Source of the DNA: Euwallacea fornicatus | Taxonomy: Eukaryota > Arthropoda > Insecta > Coleoptera > Curculionidae | Reading direction: 5' to 3' | Length of the DNA: 64,000 nt | Assembly: GCF_040115645.1 (NCBI RefSeq) | Contig: NC_089544.1 | Location: 6,386,001 to 6,450,000, forward strand | In this document: piece by piece, positions 11,575 to 23,568 of the stretch | How the letters are laid out: each line of letters opens with the position of its first letter | Numbering within the stretch: the first letter of the stretch is position 1 | Program-made: the position numbers and the translations under genes | Notes under the pieces: generated by a model | What the model saw: the letters and a program-made list of their open reading frames with translations, nothing else | Told to the model about the DNA's origin: nothing | The model's database searches: none

Positions 11575-11805
11575 GAGGACGCATTTGAGTGCCGACATTC
11601 ACAATCTTGAAGACATACAATGTCAACTCTGAATGCGGACCTTGACAGCTTTGAGTACGAACACTGATGGTTTTGAGTGTGGACGTTGACAATGTTAAGT
11701 ACGGATACTGACAGTTTTGAGTGCGGTCATTGATAGTTTTGAATGCAGACACTGACAGTTTTGAGTGCGGACGGTGACAGTTGTGAGTGCGAGCACTGAC
11801 TTTTC
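11575..11805. repeat. 22-bp minisatellite
   Basis: About ten tandem copies of a 22-base unit, consensus GTTTTGAGTGCGGACATTGACA. The best-preserved run is at about 11665-11805, where successive units differ by a few substitutions and no length change. Copies toward 11575 are more diverged. The constant unit length without a multiple of three argues against a coding repeat. Confidence 0.8.
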
Positions 11806-13448
11806 TCATCAGCTGAAAGTGACTATGACATCCGCTCATCAAGCAAAGTATCTGAGGTTACAATTTTCTCGTAGAAGACACCACTGAACATAACTCTTGC
11901 GGAAAATGGCTTTCAAGTACTTGATTCCTTACCGGAAATCCGTCTCATGTCATTCGTGCAGCAGAAGTTGCGTGTGGGTAAGAATCACTTTCCACCCTCG
12001 TTAGGGAAATCACTTTTTCCTTCAACTTCTTTATGCTCTTTAATAGCAAAATATAAAAACATGATGAGATAGTTTTGTTTCGGTCGAAAATATTCGATTA
12101 GACTGTTTTGGAGTTTTTTTATTCTCCCAATCAAGCACTTTATGTCATTTCTCTTTTTAGGCTATCACGCGTTCCCTACAAAAAAATGTTTTTAATTCCA
12201 CAATAAAGAAAATTTAATTAAAACCTGCTAAGGTCATGGTCTTAATCCGAATAAAGCATCCCAAAGGAGACTTTAACGGGAATGAGATAATTAAACAGTC
12301 CAAACACGGAATTGCGGAAACCGTTGCACTTTTCACACACTCCAATTCAGCCTAATTTTAAAATCACGACCCGCATTACACATTAAGGCGCTTTTGCCGC
12401 TTTCTCAAGGGATTTTGACTCGAATTTTTTAATAAGGTAAAGCACCGCCAATATAACGGTAATTCAAGATATCGGATTCGCGCATTTAATTATTATTCTC
12501 GATTTACCATTTAGTCGGTTTTGCGTTGATGGCGACGTCAGGAACAAAGATAAATCGACTTCTAGGAGGTAATATTGAACAAACACTAGGCAACGAATGA
12601 TTTATCAGAGACGATTACGTATTATTATTTTAAACAAAGCTGGCTTTCCGCGAATATGAAATTAAATGGTGTGGAACCATGCAGGTTATGATTTATTAGC
12701 TAATAATCACACGAGCATTTGCCCATAGGTACCTACTTCCTCCCACGGTTTTCACGAACACCTCCCATCGACGATTATTGAATAATTGGTTTTTTTTTGC
12801 GACTGTTGAAGTGCAACTTTTTGCCAGCACTGTTGGTAGTTGAATTACTTGCTTTAATTGCAAAATGCAGTTCTAATTATATTGGGTAAGAACCGAACAA
12901 ACATTGTGTTCATTAGGAAAGATTCGCATGTGAGTGATGTAAATACCAAATGGTTATTTTTCCCGAGTTTGAAAACTTTCAAAAATTGGTATTGAATGTT
13001 AGAAAAACGCGCACCTAAAGCACGTCGACGGTGCAGTTTTTTACGTTTTGCGAATCTCCCAAAATTGTATTAAGTTGGATGATTTCGCACTGGTGCCACG
13101 AGAAAACCGGCATTTCTATCGAGTATTAAAACTTGCAAAAATTGTGACGACAGTTAGGTAATCATGCACTTAGGTGACGTCATAGACGCCGTAATTTTTT
13201 TTTCTTACGGCGAATTCGAGCGTCCAAAAAGTGCGCACTGAGTGCGATACAATGATTGCCGAATGGCATCTCCCTCTGACAAACATGCTGACGTACCTGA
13301 TACCAAAACACGTCAAAAAGAGCACCCGTATTGCCGCATGTCCCACTGCGAGACATATATTTTCTTCCAGTTTTGGAACACACGCACAAAATTCATGTTA
13401 AACCGAATATATCTAGCGCATCTACGTGATGTCACTAGAAAACAGGTA
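11806..13448. other. Intronic or intergenic, nothing recognised
   Basis: Single-copy-looking AT-rich sequence. The frames at 13180-13496 overlap on both strands with no domain, splice or repeat support. It ends at the TA target of the element at 13449. Confidence 0.3.
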
Positions 13449-15033
13449 CAGTGGCGGCAAAAAGTATTTGCACACCGCGATTTTCGCGATTTCTAAGTTT
13501 ATTGTTGTAAATTAAAAAAAAAACACTTTACATATAAAGAGTACATTAAATAATTATATGGTCTCTGTCAACCAAAAGTTTATACAAATTGAATACTAGT
13601 GGAAAAAAAAATGATTAAAACCACTTGGAATAAAGTATTTGCACACTGCAACTGGCTTGAATTTTTAAGGCTTACAAAGCTTTAATATTTAGTAAAAAGT
13701 CCATTTGTATCAATTATCGCTTGTAAGCGTCTTGGCATAGAATGGACCAATATTTGTATATAGTTGCAATCAATTCTTTCCCATTCTTCAGCTAATATGT
13801 CTTTAATTTGATCGCGTCCTGAAATTGTATGTTTCTTGATTCTTTGATCTAAATGATGCCATAAGTTTTCAATTATATTCATGTCAGGAGATTGTGGTGG
13901 TGTATGCAATTGTCTGCCAACATTATATAATAGCCATTCCTTGGTTTTTTTGGCAGTATGTTTTGGATCATTGTCCTGTTGGAATATATATTTATTTTCA
14001 ATGCCCATTTTGACAGCATTTTACCTTAAGTTACTTCGGAGTATGTTGATGTAACTTGTTGCATTTAAATTCCCTTCTATTGGAACAAGCATACCCACCC
14101 CATGGTAGGAAACACCGCCCCACACCATATGTCCACCACCATGTTTCACTGAAACTCGAACATTTTATTTCTTTAATTCTTCATTGCGTTTTCGCCAGAT
14201 CGTTTTCCCACCATCTGAACCAAACAAATTGAAGTTGCTCTCGTCTGAAAAAATTACATTTTCCCAAAAAGTTATCGGCTTACTGATATATTCCCTTGCA
14301 AAAGCCAGGCGCTTTTTCCGGTTTGCTACACTGATGTATGGTTTTCTCCAAGGAACTCTACCAAAGAGGCCTTCCGAATTCAAAGAATTTCTTATGGTTC
14401 TTTCACTAACCTCGACTCCAGTACTAGTTCGGACCATATTTGCTAAGGTTGATGCGCATATGGTAGGATTTTTGAGAGCTTCATTTTTTATGTTCTTCTA
14501 TGTTCTCAAATTAAGCTTCCGTGGACGTCCTTTGCGAATCTTATTTTCGGTTGTACCTCGCTCCTCATATCTTTCGATAATGTATCGGACAGTGGAAAAG
14601 TTTAACTGAAGGTAGTCAGCAATTTTCCGATAAGAATTTCCCTGATTTCTAAGTAAAATCACGTTTGCTCTTGTACCAGCACTAGTTCTCTTGTTTTCAC
14701 CATGTTTGGGAACTGAATTATTTTTAAAACTACCTATAAGTTATTTGAAGCATCGAGAAATATTTTAGTGATATCGATGGAAAAAAAGAAATTTTTAATA
14801 CACCAATACACAGATAAAGAAATCCGAGCAGTTGCAGTGTGCAAATACTTTATTCCAAGCGGTTTTAATCATTTTTTTTTTCCACTAATATTCAATTTGT
14901 ATCAACTTTTGGTTGACAGAGACCATATAATTATTTAATATACTCTTTATGTGTAAAGTGTTTTTTTTAATTTACAACAATAAACTTAGAAATCGCGAAA
15001 ATCGCGGTGTGCAAATACTTTTTGCCGCCACTG
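13449..15033 (-). mobile_element. Tc1-like element with ~205-bp terminal inverted repeats
   Basis: It starts TA-CAGTGGCGGCAAAAAGTATT and ends with the mirror ...AATACTTTTTGCCGCCACTG. The inverted repeats are about 205 bases long and nearly identical. Each holds a second inner copy of the 'aaagtatttgcacac' motif at its far end (13635, 14830), the double binding-site layout of Tc3-like elements. The left flank is TA and the right is TG, so the duplication has one substitution. Length is about 1.58 kb. Confidence 0.9.
13682..14715 (-). pseudogene. Tc1-like transposase pseudogene
   Basis: A full-length but damaged DDE transposase, about 340 codons. On the - strand the HTH region (YRKIADYLQLNFSTVRYIIE) is followed by the first Asp (IFSDESNFNLFGSDG), the second (FQQDNDPKHTAKKTKEWLL) and the third acidic motif (SPDMNIIENLWHHLD, Glu kept). 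It ends PRRLQAII...FTKY and stop. At least three in-frame stops (near 14500, 14160 and 14020) and a lost start codon disable it. The catalytic triad residues themselves are still readable. It is the only gene of its element. Confidence 0.85.
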
Positions 15034-15603
15034 TGTATTTTACAATTTCGAAAAATTTTCCAATAAAATCTTCAGCTTTAAAATTCAAAATTGTTTTTGA
15101 CATTCTGCGAGTTCTGACGGATATTTGAGTTTGCGACAGTAATTGTCAGTTTATTACCAATTTAGGTATATCGTAATTCTAATTGAGTGAGTTTTTTTGA
15201 GTGGTTCTGCTCGTTACCATAATCAGTGAAAAGCATTAAGTTCCCGATGTCGGTCTGGAAATTCCTCGGAATAATTAGCATCGACTCAGCAGAAAAAGGT
15301 CCTGTAAAGTGTATTCAAAGCAACCCGAATCATGCAACTCATTAATCAGCGGCTCTCGAGTATTCTCGACTTCGGTGTTGATGTTTGTTTTTGCCAGTTC
15401 ACGCCCCCTGCGCTGTTTTACATCATGTTTTGCGCCTAATGTGACGCCATATTAATTGTCCTGTCACGGACCCTGCACGTAGTGATACTTTGTGTATTGA
15501 ACGCCTGTCCTACGCACGCACCGCAAAGAATTTGCCGCTTGTTCCGTTTTCACTTAAAAGTCATAAGTGTATAAGAACCGTCCAGAAGTACCAACCTGAC
15601 GTA
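15034..15603. other. Intronic or intergenic spacer
   Basis: Nothing recognised between the element at 13449 and the nested block that begins at 15604. There is a GC-richer patch around 15400-15540 without an open exon. Confidence 0.3.
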
Positions 15604-15656
15604 CAGTAGTGGACAAAATTAAAGTGACGGAAAGTGTTTAATTGAAAATCAATGTA

Positions 15657-17703
15657 CAGGGTCATTAAAACTCGACGCCCCACCCATTTTATGCGAAAAC
15701 AGTTGGGCTTAGCAAAATAATTTTTTCACCAGATTAAATAAAAGGACGTAAGCTACAATAAATGCTAAAAACGTTGAAATGTGCAAAGCGACGCTCGGCG
15801 TCGCGACGCCGACTTTATGTTTTTTTTCAGAAACATACCCTTTTTTTTTCAAAAATGTGAACATTGATACATTCTAAACAAGTTTTGTATAAAGAGTTTT
15901 TTGAAATTTCTAATCATTTAAAAGTTACAGGAGAAACAAATATTGACATATTAGGTAGTCTTGGGGATATACTTCGCTACGCACTTACGCATGAAGTAGG
16001 CGAAAAAACAATGTAAACCGTTGCCTAGCAACACAAACATTTAAATTGTCAAGTATTTTTTATTTATTTATAATACTATTAGTAAAATTATCAAAATCAA
16101 TAAAGGAAAAACATAACACAAAATCTTAAGATATAAAACAAGTAACAAATTAAAAAAATAAACTATAAAATGTGCTCAAAATTGCCGCCGTCTACTAGCA
16201 AACAATATCCAAAACGCTTTCTGACTTCTTGACACGTAACTTTTCCAAGAGTTCTGCGATCTATCGAATTACAGGCATCTCGAATTTTTTGTTTCAGATG
16301 TTCTACATTATTTGTAGGAGTACTGTAAACAATGTTTTTTAATGTTCCCCACAAGAAGAAATCTAAACAACTTAGATCCGGCGATTTTGCAGGCCAAGGA
16401 ACTGCGCCAGATCTACCGATCCATCTATCAGGAAATATCTGATTTAGGTATTGGGTAACTATTGCAGCATTATGGCATGGTGCACCATCCATTTGAAACC
16501 ACATATTTTGTCTAAGCAATAAAGGCATATCTTCTAATAATACTTGCAGATCAAATTCCAGAAAGTTTCGAAAATTTTGCCCATTAAAGTTATAGTCGTA
16601 AAAATACGGACCTACTAAACGTTGACCAATTATGCCACACCAGACATTAATTCCAAAGTGCCCTTGGTTTTCAATTTGATTAACTATATGAGGATTTTCA
16701 GTGGCTCAGTATCTTGCGTTATGCCTGTTTGGATGCCCATTGCTCACAAATCTGCTCTCGTCGCTCCATAAAATATGATTATAAATCCTATGGTTATCGT
16801 TTTCCATAATGACCATGTTACTTAAAAAGTCAATTCTTCTAACACGGTTTTCTTCATTTAAAAGCTGCAGGTTGTTCAGTTTATAGGGAATATAATTATT
16901 CTTCTTTATAGTGCGTTGAATTGTAGAATAACTTAAATTTAATTGTCGACTTGCAGTATTAATTGACGCTCTAGGATTGCCTTCGAAAAATTGGCAGATC
17001 TGAGCTATGACAAAATCATTAGAAACAGATTTTGCTATTGGCATTGATTTCCTGCATGAAAATACATTTGAATTGTTTCTTAAATTTGTTTCTAAACGAG
17101 GAAACATTTTATGATCAGGAATAACTCGATCTAGATACTTTTCTCGATATAGTCTAACTGCTGCTCTTCAATTACGTTGAGTCTCGCCATAAATTAATAA
17201 CATATCGACTTTTTCTTGATGACTAACCATTATTCTAATATTAAATTAAAAAAGTATCTTTCTACTGTTAACTATCAAATATGAGAATGAACATTCAGTC
17301 AAACTGATCACGTAAAAGTACACGTTTGTGTTGCTAGGCAACGGTTTACATTGTAGAAGTATAGTAGCGAAGTATATCCCCATGCAATGTGTTAACATAA
17401 GACTACCTAATATGTCAATATTTGTTTCTCCTGTAGCTTTTAAATGATTAGAAATTTCAAAAAACTCTTTATACAAAACTTGTTTAGAATGTATCAATGT
17501 TCACATTTTTGAAAAAAAAGGGTATGTTTCTGAAAAAAAACATAAAGTAGGCGTCGCGACGCCGAGCGTCGCTTTCCACATTTCAACGTTTTTAGCATTT
17601 ATTGTAGCTTACGTCCTTGTATTTAATCTGGTGAAAAAATTATTTTGCTAAGCCCAACTGTTTTCGCATAAAATGGGTGGGGCGTCGAGTTTGAATGACC
17701 CTG
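15657..17703 (-). mobile_element. Element A: IS630-Tc1-mariner element with ~385-bp inverted repeats
   Basis: It is bounded by TA-CAGGGTCATTAAAACTCGACG and CGTCGAGTTTGAATGACCCTG-TA. The arms run about 15657-16041 and 17320-17703 with only scattered differences. Each arm carries the palindrome GGCGTCGCGACGCC (15797-15810; 17550-17563) in an otherwise AT-rich setting, and GTTGCCTAGCAAC (16020-16032; 17330-17342). The transposase lies between on the - strand. It is inserted in D. Confidence 0.9.
16163..17230 (-). pseudogene. Transposase of element A, two in-frame stops
   Basis: From the ATG at 17230 the frame runs 356 codons to a TAA with only two internal stops: TGA near 17168 (after GETQRN) and TGA near 16704 (after HNARY). 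The rest is intact: HTH (NTASRQLNLSYSTIQRTIKK), first Asp (HILWSDESRF), second Asp (WFQMDGAPCHN), and the third (PWPAKSPDLSCLDFFLWG). The last motif is Asp before Phe-Phe-Leu-Trp-Gly, a form seen in a mariner-related family widespread in insects. Pieces of the same family lie at 33905, 35700, 50340 and 60865. The low damage and similar repeats suggest a fairly recent arrival. Confidence 0.9.
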
Positions 17704-17784
17704 TACACAGTAGTGGAAAATGTAGAGCGACTTTTGAAAAATTAATATAATCAGAGTTTTAATAATTATAAATATTTCGATATA

Positions 17785-19316
17785 CAGTGGTGGAAAAAAG
17801 TATGGAATATTTATTATCTTGCTATTTATCATTGCTAGGGTTGTATATCATTTAATTCAAATATGCCTGAAATATATTTAACATTCACAGATAAATTCAC
17901 AATAAAAATTGTTGCAATTGAACAAGTATTATATTTTTTATAGGGCAAGAACGAAAACTGCTTGGAAAAAAGTATGGAATATTTTCGTTTTGTTTCTAAA
18001 CAAAGATCGAAACAGTCACAAAATTAATATTTTGTGACAAAACCTTTTGCATCGATTACTGCCTGACAACGTGCTGGCATAGAATCTACAAGCTTCTGCA
18101 ACGTCTCCACAGGAATTTGGTGCCACTCCTCCTGGATGGTTTGAAGAAGTTCGACTTTATTGCTAATAGGTTTTGATTTAATTCGCCTGTCTAATATTTC
18201 CCACAGATGCTCAATTGGATTGAGGTCAGGGGACTGAGAGGGTCAATCCAGTACGACTACATGATGACTCAAAAACCACTACTTTACAACTTTAGAAGTA
18301 TGCTTGGAATCGTTATCTTGCTGAAAGATCCAACGAAGTGGCATTTCTTCTTCGGCAAAAGGCAACATATTATCCTCCAAGATTTGTCGACATTGATAAC
18401 GATCCATTTTGCCCTCTACAGGAACCACAGGTCCAATTTTACATCGCGTAAAACATCCCTAAACCATTACGATCCCACCACCATGTTTGACAGTAGGCGT
18501 TTGGTACTTTACATTGTACCTTTGGCCAACTGGACGTCTAACGTATACTCTACCATCAGAACCGAACAAATTAAACTTACTGTCCTCACTCCAAACGACG
18601 GTGTCCCATTTTTCTTGAGTCCACGATAAATGGGACTTTGCAAATTTTAAACGTGATAATCTGTTCTTCTTTGAAAGCAATGGTTTTTTAATTGCAACTC
18701 TACCAAGAACTCCTACATCTATTAGGCGATTTCTCACAGTTCTACTTGTTAATTTCAAATTAAATTGCGAGGTGATTTCTTCAGTAATCTGACTTGAGGT
18801 TTTTCGGGGATCTTTCATAGAGATGCGTTTGATTGCTTTATCGATTATCGGGGTAGTTTCTTTAGAACGATCTGACTTCCTACGATTTTGAACGTCTCCC
18901 TGAGTTCGAAATTTATTAATTATTCCCGAAACGGCACTCTGACTGATTTTTAATGTTCTTGCCACTTCACTTTGAGTACGACCACTTTGATAGAGTTCTA
19001 TAACTCTTGCCCTGAATTGAGGGGCGAAACGTTGGTTTTTAGCCATATTCGTAAAATAAACAATAAGTTGTTAAGACCTGCAGTGAATTGAAACCAAATA
19101 AGACGAAAAACAGTAAAATATTCCATACTTTTTTCCGGGCCAAAAATTTCAATAGGCAAAAAATGATAAATATTGATAGTGACAATATAAAAATTGGTAT
19201 GCATTCAAAGATAATAAACTAAAGAATATTTTATACTATAATGTAAAATGTTTAATTTACTTTTAATAACAGTTAATGAACGTTTACTAAATATTCCATA
19301 CTTTTTTCCACCACTG
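17785..19316 (-). mobile_element. Element C: Tc1-like element inserted in the left arm of B
   Basis: Ends are CAGTGGTGGAAAAAAGTATG and its mirror, flanked by TA on both sides (17783-17784, 19317-19318). Inner inverted copies of 'ggaaaaaagtatggaatatt' lie at 17964 and at about 19108-19130, giving the two binding sites per end known from Tc3-type elements. Length is 1532 bp. Confidence 0.92.
18024..19046 (-). pseudogene. Transposase of element C, three in-frame stops
   Basis: Starts at ATG 19046 (MAKNQRFAPQFRARVIELYQ) and runs 341 codons to the TAA at 18024 without frameshift. It contains two HTH modules, a KRISMKDPRKTSSQITEEI segment, the first Asp position as WSEDSKFNLFGSDG (Ser-Glu-Asp in place of the usual Ser-Asp-Glu order), the second Asp (FQQDNDSKHTSKVV), and the third motif SPDLNPIEHLWEILD. 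Internal stops are TAG after GGGIVMV (near 18458), TAG after SKVVK, and TGA before PSQSPDLNP. Each fits a single transition in a Trp or Gln codon. The protein would have cut and pasted this element. Confidence 0.92.
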
Positions 19317-20390
19317 TACGTTCAATATGAAATTAGTATACGTGCAAATACTTCTACAAAAAAATTCTTCGTTTTAATTTTTTTGTGGAATTTTATATTA
19401 ACAAGAATATTTTTTGGTGAGAAAAAGTAGAACAGTTTATCAAATTTTAGCAAATATTTACCGTAAAATTTATTTCGTTTATGATATACCGTTGGCGGTT
19501 AAATGTTTCCAGGCAAACATTTATCAGTGAAAAGCAAGCAAATGCAGCTAAAATATTTAATTTAAAGAAATCCATAATTTGTCGAATCATCCGGCAATAT
19601 TGATGTAAAAAAAGGAAAGGTACCAGACCCAGGAAAACCAATCTTTACCAAGATAAATAAATTGTAAAAATTGCGAAGAATAAACCATTTATAGGATCGA
19701 ATAAAATTGAGGACCGTATTTCTCATGAGCTAGGTGTTGAGGTACCATCTAGACGAGGTTACTTGAAGGCAAATTATATGGAAGAAGACCAGTCAAAAAA
19801 CCTTTTTTATCCAAAAGAAGTAGACGTGCCTGACTTAATTTTGGCGCGACAACAATTTCGTTAGATAGAGCAGGACTGGAAAAAAGTGATCTAGAGCAAC
19901 GAATCAAGGTTTTACTTATTTAATAGTGATGGTATCATCCACGTGAGAGGTCCTAAAAATGAAAAACTCACTCCAAAATACGTCTGTCCTACAATGAAGA
20001 ACAGAGATGGGTCGATAATGGTATGGGGTTGTTTTTCCGGTTATGGCTTTGGCCTGCTTTACAAAATGGATGGTCATATGAATGGATTTCAATGTACCGA
20101 AATCTTAAAGAATCAAATGGTGCGATATGCGGACGATTTTATGACCTTAAGACACGTTTTCCAACAGGATAACGATCCAAAACATACGTCCAAATATGTG
20201 AAAGAATGGTTCAGGAGAGAGGAAAACGTGTTTTGAAATCCCACGATCTAAATCCCATTGAGCACCTCTGGGAAATCTTAGATCGAAAAATCATAGATAG
20301 GACCTATAGACCTATAGTATATGTTCACTGCTTTAAAAAACGCATGGATAAGCATGGATCCAGCCATCCGGACCAAATTGATAAGAACTA

Positions 20391-22013
20391 CAGTAGGTCA
20401 AAAAAGTATTCATACACCCAGGCGAATGATGTTTATTTACATTTTTTTCTTAACTTAAAAACAATTGAGATAAAAAAAATAATTAATCCACACAAATAAG
20501 GCACTATTACACTGATTTCTAAAAAAAAATATCAAAAAACTGTTTCTTTGTACAAGAAAATCAAAGGAAAATGTCTTCAGGTATGCCCAAAAAAGTATTC
20601 ATACACAAACATTATGGTCCTTTTTTTATTAAGTTTCTTGTATATAAATTCCATTTATTTGTGATAAGTATTTACTGGTTCATTTTAAACCAAGTTAGTG
20701 CAAAGTGGATTTAAAAATAATAACTATGGGCCGAAGAGGAAAAGAAATTAGTGAAGATATCAAAAAGTTAATAATCAAATATCATCAGGAAGGAAAATCT
20801 TATAGAAAAATAGGAAAATCTGTTGAAATAAGCTATCCTACTATTCAGTACATAAGACAAAAATATAAATCAACTGGGTCGGTGGTAAATTTAAGACGTT
20901 GTGGAAGGCCAAAAAAAATAACTCAACGAAATGAGAACTACATTCTCCGTCAAATTAAAAAGAATCCCAGTGTAAGCGCACCATACCTCGCTTCACAACT
21001 AGAAGAGACCACTGGACAACAAATCCATCCTGAAACTATTAGGTATCACATGGAGGGGAGGAAAATGGGGTTCCATGGGAGAAGAGCAGCCAAAAAGCCG
21101 TGGATAAATAAAATGAATAGAAAGAAAAGAGTCGCGTTCGCTTTAAAACATTTTAATAAGCCAATGGAGTTTTGGAAACAAGTGATATTCTCTGATGAGA
21201 GTAAATTCAACATATTCGGATTAGATGGTATGGAGAAAACCTGGTGAAAGATTGAAGAAGTGCAATTTGAAAGCGACAGTTAAACATGGCGGTGGAAACA
21301 TAATGATCTGGGGATGTATGGCAGCAAATGGTGTGGGTAATGTGGCTTTTATTGAAGGAAACATGGATAGATTCATGTATAAAGATATCTTGGAGGCCAA
21401 TTTAAAAAACAGTGCTGAAAAGCTTGGACTAGCTGAAGGATTTTACTTCCAGCAAGACAATGATCCGAAGCATTCATCGAAATTAGTTCAGGAATGGTTG
21501 CTATATAACACTCCTCATTTATTAAAAACACCTCCCCAATCTCCCGATCTCAATCCTATTGAGCATTTATGGGAACATTTGGAAAGGCAGATTACGAAAA
21601 TGGAAATTTCAAGTAAAGAACAAATAAAAAATATTATTTTTAACGAATGGTCCAAAATACCTGAAAGTATTACTTGTAATTTGGTGGAATCAATGAATCG
21701 TCGTTTGCAAGCTGTGATTGTTGTTAAGGGTTATCCCACAAAATATTAATGATTTCATTGTATTGGTGTTTAAAGTTACAAATGTTCATTTTCACTAGTG
21801 TATGAATACTTTTTTGGGCATACCTGAAGACATTTTCCTTTGATTTTCTTGTACAAAGAAACAGTTTTTTGATCATTTTTTTTTAGAAATCAGTGTAATA
21901 GTGCCTTATTTCTGTGGATTAATTATTTTTGTATCTCAATTGTTTTTAAGTTAAGAAAAAAATGTAAATAAACATCATTCGCCTGGGTGTATGAATACTT
22001 TTTTGACCGACTG
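20391..22013 (+). mobile_element. Element E: young Tc1-like element inside B
   Basis: Ends CAGTAGGTCAAAAAAGTATT and mirror ...AATACTTTTTTGACCGACTG, with TA at 20389-20390 and 22014-22015. The inverted repeats are about 220 bases and almost identical. Inner copies of 'aaaaaagtattcatacac' lie near 20588 and 21798. It sits within the last codons of the B transposase, so it arrived after B. Confidence 0.93.
20726..21749 (+). pseudogene. Transposase of element E, nearly intact, one frameshift
   Basis: From ATG 20726 (MGRRGKEISEDIKKLIIKYH) the frame is open through the HTH region and the first Asp (IFSDESKFNIFGLDG). It then shifts at about 21225-21245 into a second frame, open from VWRKPGERLKK to the final FPTKY-like ending (YPTKY, TAA at 21747-21749). 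The second Asp (FQQDNDPKHSSKLVQEWL) and the Glu motif (SPDLNPIEHLWEHLE) are intact. Compared with family members, a few bases appear to be missing at the shift. It is the least damaged transposase in the window. Confidence 0.92.
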
Positions 22014-22559
22014 TATGACAAAAAGATGCGGTGCTGTAATTGAAAACAATGAATATTTTCTAAAATATTAATTTTTTTTAATGTAAATTGTTGTTTTGAT
22101 AAATTTTAAGATAAAGATTTGCTGTAATTTAATATGTTGCTCTACTTTGTTCTATTCAAAAATGATGTTAATATAAAATTCCACAAAAAAATAAAAATAA
22201 AGAAATACATTTTTTTGTAAAAATATTTAGACATACACTGGCTTCACATCGAACCTATACCAAAATATTTATAACTATTAAAACTCTAATTATATTAATT
22301 TTTCAAAATTTCTGCATTTTTCAATTATTGTATCTGTGTTTAATAAATTTATTATCTATAAAAGAATTTTAGGGTGAAGAACAAATAGTTTTGTTCATGT
22401 CAGTTCTATTTTTATTTAACGCAAAGAAGGTAAATATTTTTTTATAAAATACCACTTAAAAATACTTGGACGAAATTAAAGCGAGTTCTTTATATCTCCT
22501 TTAGTATCGCTTGCATTAAGGTTTCATTACCCTCGTTGAGTTTATTTAAGTGTTTTAAA

Positions 22560-23568
22560 ATGTCTCGTGGACTTCATTATTCGATTGATTTAAAACAGCA
22601 AATAATTGAGACTTATCAAAATGGTCGTTCACAATTTATGATAAGTGAACAATTTAATGTATTCAAGCAAGTGGTTTCTAAAATTATTAAAGCTTTTGAG
22701 ATTCGCGGTAAACTTAAAATGTAGAGGTCGACCTAGAAAAACCAGTAAGAAGCGTGATGTACGCATCAAAGCCTCAGTTAAAGAAGTCCACGAAAGTCAG
22801 CTGTGATTATTCTGGCAGATGTAGGATATGTAGAAGTGTCTTTTAAGACAATTCAGTGTCAATTAATCAAAACTGGTATGGCAGGCAGGAGACCAGCGAA
22901 AAAAACCCTTTTGGCATGAAAAAATAGGAATACGAGAATGTTGTTCACACGTCATGTGAATTGAACTATTAATGATTGGAAACATGTCCTCTTGACAGTG
23001 ATTAATCTAAATTTAATGTACATGGAAGTGATGTTGTGAAGTACATACGCAGGCCTGAGTGCAAAAGGCTGTATCTCGAAATATGTTTCAACCACTGTTA
23101 AGCATGGAAGAGGTGGCGTTATGATTTGGGATTGCTTTTCATTTTATGGAATAGGACCAATTAATAATGTTGAACGGATCATGAATCGATATGTATACTT
23201 TAACATGTTGGACACAGTTATGCTTCCATATGCTCAGTGGGAAACGCCCCATATAGCTTATTTTTTAAACACGACCACAACTGAAAACATATAACTTAAA
23301 CAGTGAAACAATGGTTTGTTAATAGAAAAAAATATAAGTTTTAAAATAATCACCACAATCATCGGATCTAAATCCATTAGAAGATGTTTGGAAAATTGTG
23401 GAAAGATAAATAATAACAAAAAATATCACAAGCAAAGCTCATTTGTACAAGGAAATTGAAAATACTTGGGAAAACGTCAACCAGGATATTATAAACAATT
23501 TAATTAGATCAATGTCGGCGAGATGTAGGGCGGTCATTGAAAATAAGGATTATTGGACTAAATATTAA
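22560..23568 (+). pseudogene. Transposase of element D, degenerate
   Basis: Begins at ATG 22560 (MSRGLHYSIDLKQQIIETYQ), a typical Tc1 start with HTH. A shift at about 22710 leads to RGRPRKTSKKRDVRIKASVK. Later pieces are STTVKHGRGGVMIWDCFSFY, SSDLNPLEDVWKIVE and MSARCRAVIENKDYWTKY with stop at 23568. The second Asp motif is not readable. Several stops and shifts; the oldest member of the nest by damage, as its outer position predicts. Confidence 0.8.

Larger units (their letters stand above)
19440..22071 (+). pseudogene. Transposase of element B, degenerate and interrupted by E
   Basis: Recognisable pieces in order: a segment ending EDRISHELGVEVPSRRGYL, the first Asp region (SNESRFYLFNSDG, with Asn in place of the Asp), DGSIMVWGCFSGYGFG, the second Asp (FQQDNDPKHTSKYVKEWF), and then LNPIEHLWEILDRKI. 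Element E follows at 20391. The last residues resume after E (22014-22071: KRCGAVIENNEYFLKY, stop). Many frameshifts and stops. The change at the first catalytic position means that even a repaired frame would be inactive. Confidence 0.8.
17708..22330 (+). mobile_element. Element B: degenerate Tc1-like element split by C and E
   Basis: The left arm reads CAGTAGTGGAAAATGTAGAG at 17708, breaks at 17784 for C, and resumes at 19319. The right arm (22150-22330) mirrors it: 'ttttgaaaaattaatata' against 'tatattaatttttcaaaa', and 'ttttgtggaattttatatt' against 'aatataaaattccacaaaa'. Without C and E it is about 1.46 kb. The extreme right end is diverged. Its age is greater than that of C and E. Confidence 0.75.

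Noticed and set aside
11575..11805. Tandem repeat considered as a CRISPR array
   Set aside because: Units are head to tail with no spacers, and the genome is eukaryotic.
14184..14609. 141-codon + strand open frame
   Set aside because: Antisense shadow of the transposase at 13682-14715; the - strand shows the catalytic motifs.
18207..18629. 140-codon + strand open frame
   Set aside because: Antisense shadow of the element C transposase.
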